Position numbers and translations under genes: made by a program. A model generated the notes under the pieces. The model worked only from the letters and a program-made list of their open reading frames with translations. It had not been told where the DNA came from and searched no databases. From Grifola frondosa (lineage: Eukaryota > Basidiomycota > Agaricomycetes > Polyporales > Grifolaceae), in the NCBI GenBank assembly GCA_001683735.1, contig LUGG01000001.1, positions 3,224,001 to 3,288,000 on the forward strand: DNA of 64,000 nucleotides. The letters run 5' to 3'. This document shows positions 22,678 to 34,213 of this stretch, one piece after another. Within the stretch, counting starts at the first letter, position 1. Each line of letters opens with the position of its first letter.

Positions 22678-24710
22678 TGTAAGGGGTTATTGACGTACGT
22701 GAGAGTTCCTGTCTGAGAATAAATTTCTAACACAAGAATTTGTTCACAGAAGGATTTATTTTTCAAGCAAGGGGTTCAGTAAAACTGAATTATAAGCAGC
22801 AAGAAATTTAAAAGCCTTCAATACTTCAATGTGCACCAAGCGTGACGGGTTTTCCTACTTTTCCGGTCAGAGGCTCAGCCGAGTCCGGAAATCCGAGATT
22901 TATCAAATATATAAGATTCAGGTACGTAGATTCCAAATGAATGTCAGGGATATTACTTGCTAACACTTGCGACTTCAATTCCTGGTCTCGTGAGTGTGCT
23001 CAACCTAGCCTACTGTCCTGTAGGGTCCTTGAGTCTTCCTGCCTGGGTCTGTACTTTCAGAGCACTTGTCTGAACAGTCAAACAGCCCAAGAAACTTCTT
23101 GTTTCGAACTTAAACTTGCACTTTCCTTACGCTGCAATCTGCTGTCTTGCTACTGAGAATATTCTACTGCAGAGTACTCAACCTATCCTACTTTCCTTGT
23201 AGGGTCCTTGAGATGCTCTTCTTGGACTTGTACTACCAGAGCTCAGTCTGGTCAGGTGACAATCCAAGGTGAAATTCACACAGAAGGAGAGGGCACACAG
23301 ATGTCTGGGGTGAAAGTGGATAAAAACTATATTATTCTCAGGGGGGCAGTTTGGCCTGCTTTTATACCCTGAGGAAATTCTAGAACATTCCATTCCCTAT
23401 GGGCCTGGAACATTCTAGGCTATGTTACAAAAGTACAAAAAACTACATAATTATTACAAGATTTCCTTTCTCAGCTCATTTCTGCACCAAATCCTTCTGT
23501 TCTATTCATATCTCCTACTTTTCTCCTGATCTCTGTAGCTGGGCCTTGTCTAGATGGTCTGGGCTCATGGTCTGGGTGGTCCTAGTTCTAATCTGGGTCT
23601 GCCTGGGCTTGCAAAGTGGGGCCATAAGTGACAGCACCCTAGATTTGAGGGTATCTTTTGCTAAACCTAGGTCACACTGGGCCTTTGAAAAAGGGCTAGG
23701 CCATTCCGGAACCTTCTAGGGTCCTGTATGTTGGTCTAGGCTCAGGGTCCAGGTGGTCAAACAACTTGCCTGGGCTTGTCCGGGTCTTTAAACTGGTGTT
23801 CTAACTCAGAGTACCCTAAATTTGAGGGTGTTCTTCAATGAGCCTAGGTTGTGCTGGGCTTTTGAAAAGACCTGGAGCATTCTGGACCTTCTCAGAGTCT
23901 GTAGGCTTGCCTAGGCCTTGTCTAGGTCCTTTTTCAATTAGCCTTTGAACCATTTAAATCCTTCTGATAATCATTTTTATATATGCCCATTTACCAAGCA
24001 CATTTCTTTGACTTTTTGGAATAATGCAAACTGAGTGCTAACTGTGAAAGAGGGAAAAATGTATACAGTGTCATGTGACCTAGTTCTTCCATCCATGCCC
24101 TTCATAGATCAACAGAAAGTCATCCATCAGTCTCGCATCTCCTGCTTGCAGCATGTTCTTCGGCAATTCAACTATATCGCTGTTCGGCTTCAACATTCCT
24201 CTGCGATGAGCAATGTTCCAAATGATCCATGCATCCAACCATTCAAACATGGCTAGAATGGAATAGGGAACTCCCACTGCTACTTCTTGGGTGCCTGTGT
24301 AATGCTCCACAGCAACAATGACTCGAGTCTCCTGAAATTGAAGGATGCGGGTGATTTGTCCTGTAAACTCGATGTTGGGTCCCAAAAGATGAAGGGGACC
24401 AGAGAAATAGACTGGAATAAGATGATCCTGGACTGGATCGAGGATGAGAATATGTTTGCGAGTCTGTCGATGCACTCGATAGTAGGGAACCTGAATATCA
24501 CAAGGGTATGAAGTTGCCTGCATGATGGTGGTGGACGGGAACAAGAATGCCTGGAAATAGCCGAACAAAATTATGCTTTATTTATGAGTATAAGCACGTG
24601 ATCATATTCCCGATTTGATGTCCCATGCCATATCATTTACTGATGACAGGATGTGCAAAATCAATGTTATTTTGCCATGTCCAGGTACCAAACACATTTG
24701 GTGCGTGACA
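22678..24710 (-). repeat. 5' LTR (right copy), 2033 bp
   Basis: Direct copy of the left LTR with one additional G and no substitution that I could see by reading. In element orientation it starts at 24710 and should contain the promoter driving the minus-strand transcript. I did not identify a TATA box with confidence. Confidence 0.95.
24080..24568 (-). CDS. ORF inside the 5' LTR, unknown 162-residue protein
   Basis: An uninterrupted frame of 162 codons in element sense, starting about 140 bp after the beginning of the LTR, so inside its U3-like part. The protein begins MFGYFQAFLF and has alternating hydrophobic beta-like segments (HILILDPVQDHLIPVYF, RVIVAVEHYTGTQEVAV), then a Trp-rich helix-like segment (MFEWLDAWIIWNIAH). 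I see no signal peptide and no catalytic motif, and I do not recognise the family. Ordinary LTRs do not encode proteins, so it may be a captured host fragment or an element-specific accessory gene. A chance ORF is possible but the composition looks protein-like. Confidence 0.45.
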   Translation of the reverse strand: MFGYFQAFLFPSTTIMQATSYPCDIQVPYYRVHRQTRKHILILDPVQDHLIPVYFSGPLHLLGPNIEFTGQITRILQFQETRVIVAVEHYTGTQEVAVGVPYSILAMFEWLDAWIIWNIAHRRGMLKPNSDIVELPKNMLQAGDARLMDDFLLIYEGHGWKN

Positions 24711-24714
24711 ACGC
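24711..24714. repeat. Target site duplication, right copy (ACGC)
   Basis: Matches the four bases in front of the left LTR. Removing the element and one ACGC copy restores a 53-nt intron with consistent codon phase on both sides. Confidence 0.8.
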
Positions 24715-26066
24715 AAGAAAGCTTCTAGCTCCCAGAAGGTCCAAGGTCCGAGAACGCCGCTAATTGTCAAGGATAGTGCAGGCTTTATGAGTGAAGACGA
24801 GGAAGTTGAACACGAGGCCGCTAAGTCCAGTCCTGTCAAAGGGGGACAACGGCTAACAAGCAATGTATGTGATTTACATGTTAGAAGTGAAGTACTAAAC
24901 GTCACGCACACTCAGGGCATTGTCACGGTCACAGCAGTGAAAACTGAACCCTCCGAATCTGGCGACCTGGTCGAGTCAGCCCATGTGAAGAAATCCAGTG
25001 GAAGCAAACCTTCCTCTCGGGTGGAGTCGTGGTACAAGGCCTCTCGGAATTACGAGCTACCGGACGGAACAGCAATTCGGTTCTCACGTCTGTTCATGCC
25101 GACCATTATCGCATACGTTATGTCGCTTGAAAACCCTTGGTCGTTTGTTGAGCCGGGCGCTAAGGACATGTCGCAGAACCTCAAGATCTGTAGTGTGTTG
25201 TGGGATCTTACGTATGGAGACGTTGAGGCGCCGGACCCGATCAACTTGCTTTGCTACAAGGTGAGTTTAACGCACAATCTTGAAAGTACTTACTACGACC
25301 CATCTACCCGCAGATAACCCAGAAATTGAGCGAGCATCGGCACTCGATAGGCAATAAGGCGATCCGCGACTGGGACAAGATCTTCAAGAAGGACCCGTCT
25401 ACAGCTTATGATCTTGCCGAACGAGCGAAGGCTGCGACAATGATTCTGAGAGACGACGAGTTTCTTTATTCGAATCCTAAGGTTTGCATTCATTACCTTT
25501 CAATCACACAATTCAATCATTTCGTCAATAGGTTCAAGAGGGCCTTTTTCGCACTCCGGTCATCCTCTCAGTTCTTGGCCACCATCTTAACTTGGTCGGA
25601 AGTACAATCAGCATCCCTGGCTTGTACAGAAGCGAGGAGGATGCCTGGCCTATTGGTGCGATCGCTATTTCGGCAGCCGCGGTACGTACAAATAGGCAAA
25701 ATAAACCCAACCCAGCTGATCTGATGGCAGAGTGAGCGAGCGCTCTGGTTGTTTTCTGAGGAGCGCGTCTACGTCACTCCCGGTGATAAGGTCAAGTATC
25801 CCGAGCGGGAGTTCAGCGAGAAGAATGCCAACGAAAGCAAGTACCATAACCATTTTAGTGATGGCAGGTGGGGCAGTGCAATGCGCGAATATTCTGACTC
25901 GGCGGTGAGGCTTTCCCGGGGGAAGATTCTGTCCATCATCAAGAGAGCTGGACCTACTCCCGACGTCATCGTTATATCGGATGACGATGTCCCGAAGACA
26001 CGCAAACGCCGTATGCTCGTAGACAATGCACCAGACTCCGATTCTGGTGATTGCGAGGATGAGTAG
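24715..26066 (+). CDS. Conserved agaricomycete protein of unknown function, 3' part (exons 3-7)
   Basis: After the LTR element the host gene resumes. The acceptor is CCCAG (24731-24735); exons are 24736-24864, 24916-25260, 25314-25481, 25532-25681 and 25731-26066. With exons 1-2 the total is 1953 nt, 650 residues, with every junction in phase and no internal stop. The conserved C-terminal half contains YELPDGTAIRFSRLFMPTI, a VILSVLGHHLNLVGSTISI segment and WPIGAIAISAAA, then a basic tail with VIVISDDDVPKTRKRRM. Such proteins occur as repeated families in Agaricomycetes. Its head-to-head position with the Plavaka transposase suggests it may be the partner gene of that element. Confidence 0.78.
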
Positions 26067-26807
26067 AACCAGTACGCACGTCCATTTCTTTTTGATCATT
26101 GTTAACTATATGTTACAGTACATAAACGAGCGGCTGCAAATTCCGCGCCTCGAATACCCCGACTTGCATGAAGCCGATTACATCTTTCCGTTCTCTCCAC
26201 ATTTTCACATGCCTTCCTTCGCCGAACTCTATCTCCGCTCTCTTCTCTCTACCACAGCCTGCACGAGCGTGCGCCTCGAATACGCCAATGTCTATGCCGT
26301 CTACATCTCTCCATATGCACACTATGTTTCATATGTTTCCCTTTTCTAATCCCTCCATTTTTCTATGACCATTCGGACTTCTAACTCGTACTATCTCCAC
26401 TCCTTTGTGCTGTCTTGTGCTTTCTTATGATCTCATGCCCTCCCGTGCGCCGCGCTGTCCTATGCTCATATTTCTCACGGTTTTTCACCGGACTGTTTAT
26501 GTTGCGTACAAGCTACCTGGTTGGCCTGGATGGTCTCTTTGTTAGCTTGTTGGTCTGGATAGTCTTACAGAGCTTCGAGATGGTCTTTGATAGCTTGTAT
26601 TTCTGTTTCCAGCTTACATGTCTTAATTTGACTTTTATGCTCACATTCATCTGAAGTCTCTGAAACATCTGAGTTCTCGGTGCTTCAGCTGAAATCACAA
26701 CTTTTTCATATTTGAGGTCTTGAGCATCTTGAGCATCTTGAAGCATCTGGAACATCTTGAACATCTTGATTTTTTGAACACATCTGGCAGTGCACAAAGC
26801 TGATAAT
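26067..26807. other. Intergenic stretch, no gene recognised
   Basis: Pyrimidine-rich DNA after the unknown gene. Only short frames are present, none convincing. It contains the short tandem repeat listed separately. Confidence 0.4.
26718..26770. repeat. Short tandem repeat, 9-bp unit
   Basis: About five imperfect copies of CTTGAGCAT in a row. On the minus strand it would encode repeated Met-Leu-Lys-type residues at the tail of the neighbouring coiled-coil gene, if that gene reaches this far. Confidence 0.7.
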
Positions 26808-27972
26808 TCAGATGGCCCCAGACAAGAAAGACAAATTCAGAGAGGGGGACCTTATGGATGGTCTGGTAGGTCTTGTTCGCTCGGGGTGTCTTGTACAAGA
26901 CACTCCAGACGAAAAAGTGTAAATAAGACAGGTTTGCATTTTGCTGATGCAGGCGACCAGTTCGAGGCTCATGTTCACCTCACTGTCACCTATAATACGT
27001 TCTGTCAAGGTGTATATATCCAAATCATTGGCCCCGCTGTGCTTGACCTGCAAATGCATAGCGTGAATGTTCAATGCTGTGAGCACCTCAGAATTGACAC
27101 ACCTCGTCTTTGAAGAACCACCGCTTGGAAGTCAATGCGTTGCTCACCGCAGTCTCGACTGTAGCCCAGTGAGAGCGGTTCTTCTCAACGTTGCATGGGA
27201 GATCAAATCGCAGTCGTTTGATAATAGTCTGGTGAATGTTCAACTTACAATGGGATATTGCAGCGAGATTAACAGGGTACGTACAAGGACATGATTGATA
27301 GGCACTTTCTCACGATAGCCATGCAAGTTCGGTGACAGAAGGACAGCATGAGCATACTTCGCAATGTTTCCCTGAGAGATCACATGAGTGGTTATAATCG
27401 GATAGAATCAATCGACTCCGAGTACGCACCCTCAGCGCCTTCGATGGTCCCTCCCACACATTCTTGTCATCCTCAAGCTTGACAAGCTTCTTCTGAGTGG
27501 CAAGTAGCTTGGTGTAAATCTTCGTGAGCTTCTTCTCTGTTGCAAGCTAATACAACAAGTGAGAGCCTGGTCAAAAAAATCACTGAATTGACTTTACCTT
27601 GCTAAACTCTTGAACATCCGCTGTCTCAGAGGCATCAAGCTTAGCGCGCTTACACTCCTTCTCTGTGAATGCGGAGAGATTGGTACTGCTGAATCGATCT
27701 GGAACTTGGGACTGGGAGGTGCCCGGTGTGGCCTGTGAGTGTCCAGGTGTGCTCGGAGTCAGACGGTGCGTCGTATTGTTGTTTTCGTCGTCGTCCGAGC
27801 TCTCATTATCATCACTGTCTTCCTCCCTGCGACGCTTGCGTGGATGAGATGCGGGAGAAGGTGAGCGTTCGAGAGGATGTGATTCTGGGGAAGGTGGATG
27901 AGCGAGAGTAGCTCGTGGTGTTGCAGGAAGTTGCTTCATTGCAGCACTGAGTGCAGTGCGGTCAATGCCCAT
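26808..27972 (-). CDS. Coiled-coil protein, probable partner gene of the adjacent transposon
   Basis: Begins MGIDRTALSAAMKQ at 27972. A Pro/Ser-rich segment with a basic RKRRREE patch and an acidic Asp/Glu/Asn tract is followed by a predicted coiled coil across an intron (EKECKRAKLDASETADV, then ATEKKLTKIYTKLLATQ). Further exons contain GNIAKYAHAVLLSPNLHGY and then SHWATVETAVSNALTSKRW. Introns of about 50-60 nt have GT-AG ends. I recall proteins of this layout lying beside the zinc-finger transposon-type gene in other Agaricomycetes; I cannot name the function. The 3' end is uncertain (26800-26950), as frames change there. Confidence 0.55.
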
Positions 27973-28199
27973 GATAACGAAATTTAGGTCGGATTTGAGA
28001 AGTCTGTAATAAATGTTGAAAGGAAAGGGAAGTGAGAGCATAGAAAGCTGTGAATGTGCTTTGATCAGAGTGGCAACAGTGGTTAGCCACAATGTTTGAG
28101 AGTTGTGGGTGGCTCCATCCCACAGACATCACCGAGGACCTTCAACGCCCAAGTTATGGCTCCACGAAAGGCCATTGACACATGTAACGTCATTTTTAC
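27973..28199. promoter_or_regulatory. Shared divergent promoter of the second gene pair
   Basis: This 227-bp gap separates the two divergent start codons. It contains CACATG and ACATG words like those clustered downstream at 32483-32639, which could be transposase binding sites. Inferred from layout. Confidence 0.35.
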
Positions 28200-31100
28200 A
28201 TGACTATTATAAAAAGAATAGAATATAACACTCACCATGATCCAGGTTTTGAACTAGTTGGCGAAGGAAAGTTTCGATGCAAAGTTTGTCAGCCATACAT
28301 TGGTGATAGAACACTTGGCCTATCTGCGCTCAAAGCTCACCTCAAGACCCGAGTGCATGAAGACAGTATACGCTTGACAGCAGAGGAAATACAGCAGCAA
28401 GAAGAAGAGACACGAATTGAGGAAGTCTTTCAGAGGGATTGGACGAGCGCGTCAATACCTGCATGGGCACCAGAAGCTCCCCGGCCTCGAGCCAAACACG
28501 TTCGAATGGTTCCGGAGGTGGTGACATTCTTGAACCAGATTTATGATGAGGATATCATTATATCAATTGGCGAGCCAAGTCAACCAAAGGATGATCGTAA
28601 TCGGGTTGAACAAGAATATGAAAACTTTCAACTGGGCACCGCAATACGCATGGCAAATTCACTCGGAATTGAGCATGAAGGAGTGATTGACGAGGAGCAT
28701 GAAGATGACGAGTTGGTAAATAGCTTGTTAACAAACATTATGCAAGTACATGGTGCGTTGAATCCTCCGATACTATTTACTTGGTACCATTCGAGCTTGC
28801 TTAGCGTGACATTAAATTCAGATCTCGGTGACGATCCCGACGGTGATGAGGCTCACGCACATGAATTTGGTTTTGAGAATGGTTCTCAACGCCCCGCAGG
28901 CCAGTGGTTTCCATATCCTAATAAAACTGTAAGTAAAATTACATGAATCTTCGGGTATGCTGACAGGAGTGATTCTATCACAGCACTTGCTCCTTGATAT
29001 TCTGGACAATTTGCCCAGATTATGAATCTCAGATGCCTTGATGCGCATGATTTTATGGGTCATGCGTGAGGCTGGTGCAAATGATGTCCCATCTTTTTCT
29101 GCGCTTCGAAAATTCCAAGACCAGTTGCGGCGTGACGCAGGAATCAAGACGCTGAAGTTCGAGTCACCTCAGCAGAATATTTTTACATGAATGATATCGT
29201 GACGCTAATTGCCAAAGTGTGTACCAAGATAATATTAATAGTTCTCTTATTCTGAGAAAGAAAATCACAGGATTACACGAATCCCCTGACCGCACCGTTG
29301 TTGGTCCGGTATCCGCACAAATCTGATATAATATCAGAAGTCTGGCATGGAGAGAAGCTGAACACGGCTCTTCCATTGCATCAGCTCTGCCCACACTATG
29401 TCGATGACAGTGGCAATTTCTTCTATGTTGATGAATTTGCCCGTCTCCACAATGGTCAGATTGTCATCCCGAAACGTTGGAAACGACGCGATGATCATGC
29501 ACTCTGGGCAGATGCTTACCTCATTGTCGAACTTGAGCAACAGGCTGACTTTATATTATATACAGTTCTTGACCAACAGATGATTGAGATTGAATCCAGA
29601 GCATTTAGGATGAATTATCTTGATCTCCGTGAACATCATCAACTCCCTCGATGTGACGGTGAGTGCAATATTTTATATTCAGTGAAAAACACTAAAATTT
29701 ATCTCTAGAATTAAGTCAGAAACATGTCTCTGTAATGCCAAATCCACTGCGAGAACTTGCGCAGGGAGAGCCATTATACTCAAGCTGGATTACAGTATGG
29801 GGTGACGATGTCTCCGGAAATCGGTCAAAAGCTTGGAACAAGCATTGGAACATTTATATCACCCACGCTAACCTTCCTCGTCATGTTCTACAGCAGGAAT
29901 TTCACGTACATTTTGGTTCCACCTCGCCGAATGCCTCTGTCCCTGAGCAATTTGGTGCAGTCAAGCAAATGATTGAGTGAGTTGCCTTCAAACTGCCACA
30001 TTCACTCTCAAGTTTATTTTGAATTAGAAATACCCACGTGCATCCAGTGCGAGTTCAGGATCCAATTACTGGGCAATTTTGTCGATTTCGCATTTTTGCA
30101 ATCGATGCAGATGCTGATAACCCCATGCAGAGCGAGGAGTGTGGTCATATTGGCGGCAACGGACTTCACGACTGCCGCAAGTGTCATCGTGGTGGTCCAG
30201 AGGGATTCAAGGTCACAAACGATGGCTACGACAGTTTATTTCATGTGCGTATTGAACTCATTGCTATGTACACTATAACTTAAATAATAAGCCTATTATA
30301 GCCTCAACAGCCCCGCCACTCTACAGAAACTCTCACTGAAGTCAAACATCAAGTTTCTCTGGCTTGTAAAGGCATCGAGGCTAATGTCAAGAAGCGTCAA
30401 ACAGATTCTGGCGTAAAAGACGCTTACACTCAACACTGGATTGAATATCTTCTGGCACGCTTTCAACAACTGAAGGCCGAGGATCCGAATCGCTCAGATA
30501 ATGACATCACACGGGAACTAGAAGCATTTGTTACACAGCGTGGAAATGAACTCTATAACCCCTTCCTCCAGCTTGAAGGTAACAGTGATATTACCTTGTT
30601 TATTCATCATCTTCGGCTCTTATTGACTGAACTCATAGGCTTCGATGTTAACCTCGATACACCAGTCGAGCTGCTTCATACCGTTTTGCTCGGGATTGTT
30701 AAGTATGCTTGGCATATGACACATTCATCCTTGTCCAAGCAACAACTAGATCATTTCTTTGTGAAGCTCCAATCAAGCTCCGTGGACGGTTTGACTATCG
30801 CGCCTATTCGGGCAAATTACCTTCGACAGTATAGAAACTCACTGGTTGGTCGACAGTTTAAACAAGTGCTGCAAACGAGCATATTTCACCTCTACGGAAT
30901 GATAGATGACCTTCATTTCTCACTGTGGCAAGCTGTCGGCACCCTGTGTGCCTTACTTTGGTTTCCGGAAATAAAAAATATGACAGAATATTTGGTAAGT
31001 GACTCACGCTGCCCCGATTGACACGAGCACTGACTGCTGTTATCAGGCAGACTTGAAAATTGCTACAAACAATGTACTGGATCTATTTGCTCTCATTGAT

Positions 31101-32432
31101 CCATCCAAGATCTGGTCCAAAATCAAGCTTCACATTCTCGCACACGTACATGAAGACATCTCTCGCTTTGGACCTATTATTGGCCGTTCGACCGAGATTT
31201 TTGAATGCTTCAATGCCATTTTTCGGTTTTGCGCTGTCTTAACTAATCGACGGTCTCCGAGTCATGACATTGCGATGCAGCTCGCCGATCAGGAGGCCCT
31301 CAAACAGCGTATAACGGGTGGCATGTGGCAACAATCCGAAAGCGAGTGGGTACAGGCATCCTCACAAGTTCGTGGTATGTTACAGAAGCACAAAATTCTC
31401 CAAAATCACCTCGGATGGTCTGTAGATAAGCCCACTGATGCAGGTAAGCTGCATGCACAGGTTCACAGTCACCTTCGGATGAACTGATATCTTACTAGGT
31501 TCTGCCACTCCAGTACCGGAGCACCGTCGACAAGAACTCCAGTGGTGTCAAACAGATGCTCTGAAGACCGTGAACTGCCCCGAGCATGATGAGAAATCAA
31601 TTTGGTGGCCTGGTGAGAAGGTAATTGCACAATCCGGCGATGTTTGTAAAGTTGGTTTCTGGGTTTTTGCTTCCTCGCCCTTTACGGTGTGTTCACGCTC
31701 TTGGCTGATATCCTTGAACTAGCCGCTCATGTTTTTGTCCGCTCAGACGGGTGGTATTGTTGGTCGTATCACCCAAATTCTCATTCAACCACCTCGTCGT
31801 GCAGTACTTATAATCATTGATCAATTCTACATTGGGTCCGAGCAACATCATATATACAAGATGCCGGTATTAAGCCTACGCCAGAATGAACACACCTTCG
31901 TGACTATTGATTCTAAGGTGAGTGAAACTCAACTCCGATAGTCATTCAACTCACTGCCGCACTTCAGAAAATCAATTTTGCCATAAATGTACAGCACGAC
32001 TGTAACTTTGCCAAATGCATGGCGTCTGGCTCCCGACCAAGGATGCAAGAACGTGAAGATACCGGTCTACGTGATGCATGCATAGAACATAAGCCAATTG
32101 AGCGATATATCCTTAACGCTCATGCTTTGCACAATGCTCACCTGCTTCGAGACATGCTACCGCGGTCTTTGACTGCTCCGGTACCGTACCTGCCGAATCG
32201 GCGCCAAAAACATGATGACATTGCGACCACTTTGCAAACCGAGTACGACGCCAAGGAACGTAAGAAGGCAGAAGCCCGGGAACGCAAGAAGAAGGAACTA
32301 CGAGAGCGCAAGAACCAAGAGAGAGTCACGGGAAAGGAGAAAGAGCAGGAAACCGCCAAAGGGAAAGAAAACGGTGTGGATGATGCAGTCGAAGACTTCC
32401 CTGTAGCAAAGAAACGTTGTAGATATGATTAG
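28200..32432 (+). pseudogene. Transposon-type protein with N-terminal zinc finger, degraded
   Basis: A multi-exon gene. The N-terminal C2H2-like finger (FRCKVCQPYIGDRTLGL then HLKTRVHED) is followed by an acidic region. Blocks I recognise from a repeated agaricomycete family come next: ALWADAYLIVELEQQ near 29510, ECGHIGGNGLHDCRKCHRGG near 30160, TPVELLHTVLLGIVKYAWHM near 30670 and FGPIIGRSTEIFECFNAIF near 31175. The C-terminus is Lys/Glu/Arg-rich and ends KKRCRYD. The family behaves as a DNA-transposon protein, but I cannot assign a superfamily (KDZ-like or Plavaka-like are both possible). An in-frame TGA interrupts an exon near 29024 and a base is missing near 29185, so this copy is probably dead. 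Confidence 0.65.
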
Positions 32433-32482
32433 TAGAGACCCTCAAAGCACATGAGCACTCACCCTCGGGAACGTCTGATCAC

Positions 32483-32639
32483 ACATGCGAATTTTCACAT
32501 GCATAACTGCCAATTGGAACGTTGGAGCCGCATCTGTTTTGCAGACTTCCTCAACCGTGCATTACACATGCAATCTACCGATTCAGCGGAGAATATCCTT
32601 GTGTGCCACTCACATGAAAATTATTGATAATATCACATG
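32483..32639. repeat. Cluster of CACATG motifs
   Basis: Five CACATG hexamers in about 160 bp (32483, 32496, 32575, 32611 and 32634), just downstream of the transposon-type gene. Repeated short motifs near element ends commonly serve as subterminal transposase binding sites. No terminal inverted repeat was identified. Confidence 0.45.
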
Positions 32640-33036
32640 TTTAGAGGTTAGATTACATATGAATTATTCCGAGAAAGACATCTGCGCCAAACCGTGAAAT
32701 GGCGAAGGATTCCGTGCGCGATGCAGAAGGGACCGAACCGCAACTAGCACAAGCGAACGCCGCATGAAAGTCACGCCTGGGAAAGTTGGAGGTGTATGAG
32801 ATGCAACAATCTACAAAGATAGAGATATCGTCCCAGGAGAAATCACAGGAAGTAACGTGTCCGGTGTAGCATGCGGCAGAGAGAGATAACGATATCCATG
32901 AGCTGCGAATACGTGATGGTCATCAGAGATATGATATGCTATAATAAACAATACGAGCTTAGATCCACAACACCGTCCGAGGACAAACAAACCGAGCATC
33001 AGAACCCCCACGAAGCCCGTCCATCGACCTAGCACA
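32640..33036. other. Intergenic stretch, no gene recognised
   Basis: Contains the downstream side of the transposon-type gene and the 3' region of the membrane protein gene. Nothing else was seen. Confidence 0.4.
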
Positions 33037-34213
33037 TCACGATTCCGTGTACTGGGGAGGGACCTCCAGCAGCGGCGCGTCGCTCGCGACGGGCTGGCCT
33101 GTGCCGCCGAAACGGACGCCCGAGTCTGCGTGGAACTGCACGGGCTCAGGAGGCTGTGCGCGCCGCCGCGCCTCGGTGGCCTTTCGCTGTGCGGGCGTCG
33201 GCGCGGACGTTTCGTCGCTGAGGTCGTTCGCAACGACGAGTGTGCGCGAGGACCCGCTCCGCGTGTCGCTGCTGCTGCCCGCGGCCGGGGGTAGGTGTGG
33301 GTGGTCGGGGTAGCGCTCGGGGTTGCCCCGACGGAGGGCTGGGAGTCGGTGTATGGAGCTGGGGTATCGGGTTGGGGGTCAGATAGCAGTGCTTCTGTCA
33401 GTGAGGGGTCGGCTTGGGATGCTTTTGCAGGATTGCTTCCGTAGGATTTCTCTAGGGATCCAGGAACATGAGTACAACCAGTGTGCTATCAGAAGCCGGA
33501 AGCAACGACCAACCTGCGTCAAACACCACCTCCTCCTCCGAAGAAGTGTGGCGGTAGTAGAATCCTCGCCCTCCACGCCGTTTTCTGAAGTACAAGAAAT
33601 AAAACGCCAAGGCTGCGGCAACGAGCAGGGCGACTCCGCCCACCACTCCGCCCACGATCGGCCCGACAGGCAGTGACGACGATCCTTGAATAGAGGACTG
33701 AGCGGCACTCGAGGGTGTTACGAAAACTGTGGTGATGTACGATGCACTAGAGGTCGTCTGCGAGGGTGATGGCAGGTACGCGAGGTAGTCGATGACATAG
33801 CCCACGCCGGCGTTGATGACGGTGATCTCCAGGGTGTGGCTTCCGTCCGCGACAGTGCCGGAGCCATAAAACACGACGTCGTTATCGTCCACTAATGGGG
33901 CCAAATACTCCATCGCGCTGCCTCCATCAAGAACGTACTGCGATAGCGCGCCCGAAGCGCCAGGTTCCTCGCCTGAAATTGACCATCCAACCACGACGAC
34001 TCCGGTGCCTGCCTATCTATTTAGACCGCCTTTTCCGACACAATGCAGGACGCACACACCTGTAAACGAGAAGCTCGCAGTCGCGCCATTATTCGACGTG
34101 ACCTCGATAGAAGAATTCCACGCAGCGGACTTTGTCGAGTCAATCCAGCCGCCCGAGTAGTGGATCGCCGGATTTGTGTTGTCAATGGGCAAGAATACCT
34201 GGCCGGTGGACAT
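33037..34213 (-). CDS. Single-pass membrane protein with Ser/Thr-rich ectodomain
   Basis: Exons 34060-34213, 33514-34008 and 33037-33451; introns of 51 and 62 nt. The N-terminal part (IHYSGGWIDSTKSAAWN, then ASFSFTGTGVVVVGWS) resembles the beta-sandwich ectodomain of a large agaricomycete family of membrane proteins, seemingly for binding outside the cell. A Ser/Thr linker, one transmembrane helix (VGGVVGGVALLVAAALAFYF) with a following RKRRGG anchor, and a cytoplasmic tail rich in Pro, Ser and Ala end in LLEVPPQYTES. I see no clear cleavable signal peptide from the 34213 start. A G run at about 33326-33329 appears one base short; with it the coding length would be 354 residues. Confidence 0.75.

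Larger units (their letters stand above)
5804..24710 (-). mobile_element. Complete Ty3/gypsy-type LTR retrotransposon, 18.9 kb, with extra internal sequence
   Basis: Two direct LTRs (5804-7835 and 22678-24710) begin with TGT and end with ACA. They flank about 14.8 kb that reads on the minus strand as gag, protease, a long extra segment, then RT, RNase H and integrase. The target duplication is ACGC (5800-5803 and 24711-24714). The LTRs appear identical except for one G in a G run (five at about 6467-6471, six at about 23341-23346), so the insertion is recent. Integrase lies after RT, the Ty3/gypsy order. The usual internal region of such elements is about 5-6 kb; here about 6.2 kb extra lies between the protease part and the RT part. 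Gag and pol frames carry several one-base losses, so this copy may depend on a helper, or the sequence may contain errors. Confidence 0.92.

Noticed and set aside
32138..32359. Minus-strand ORF rich in Ser, Phe and Arg
   Set aside because: Shadow of the Lys/Glu/Arg-rich C-terminus of the plus-strand transposon gene.
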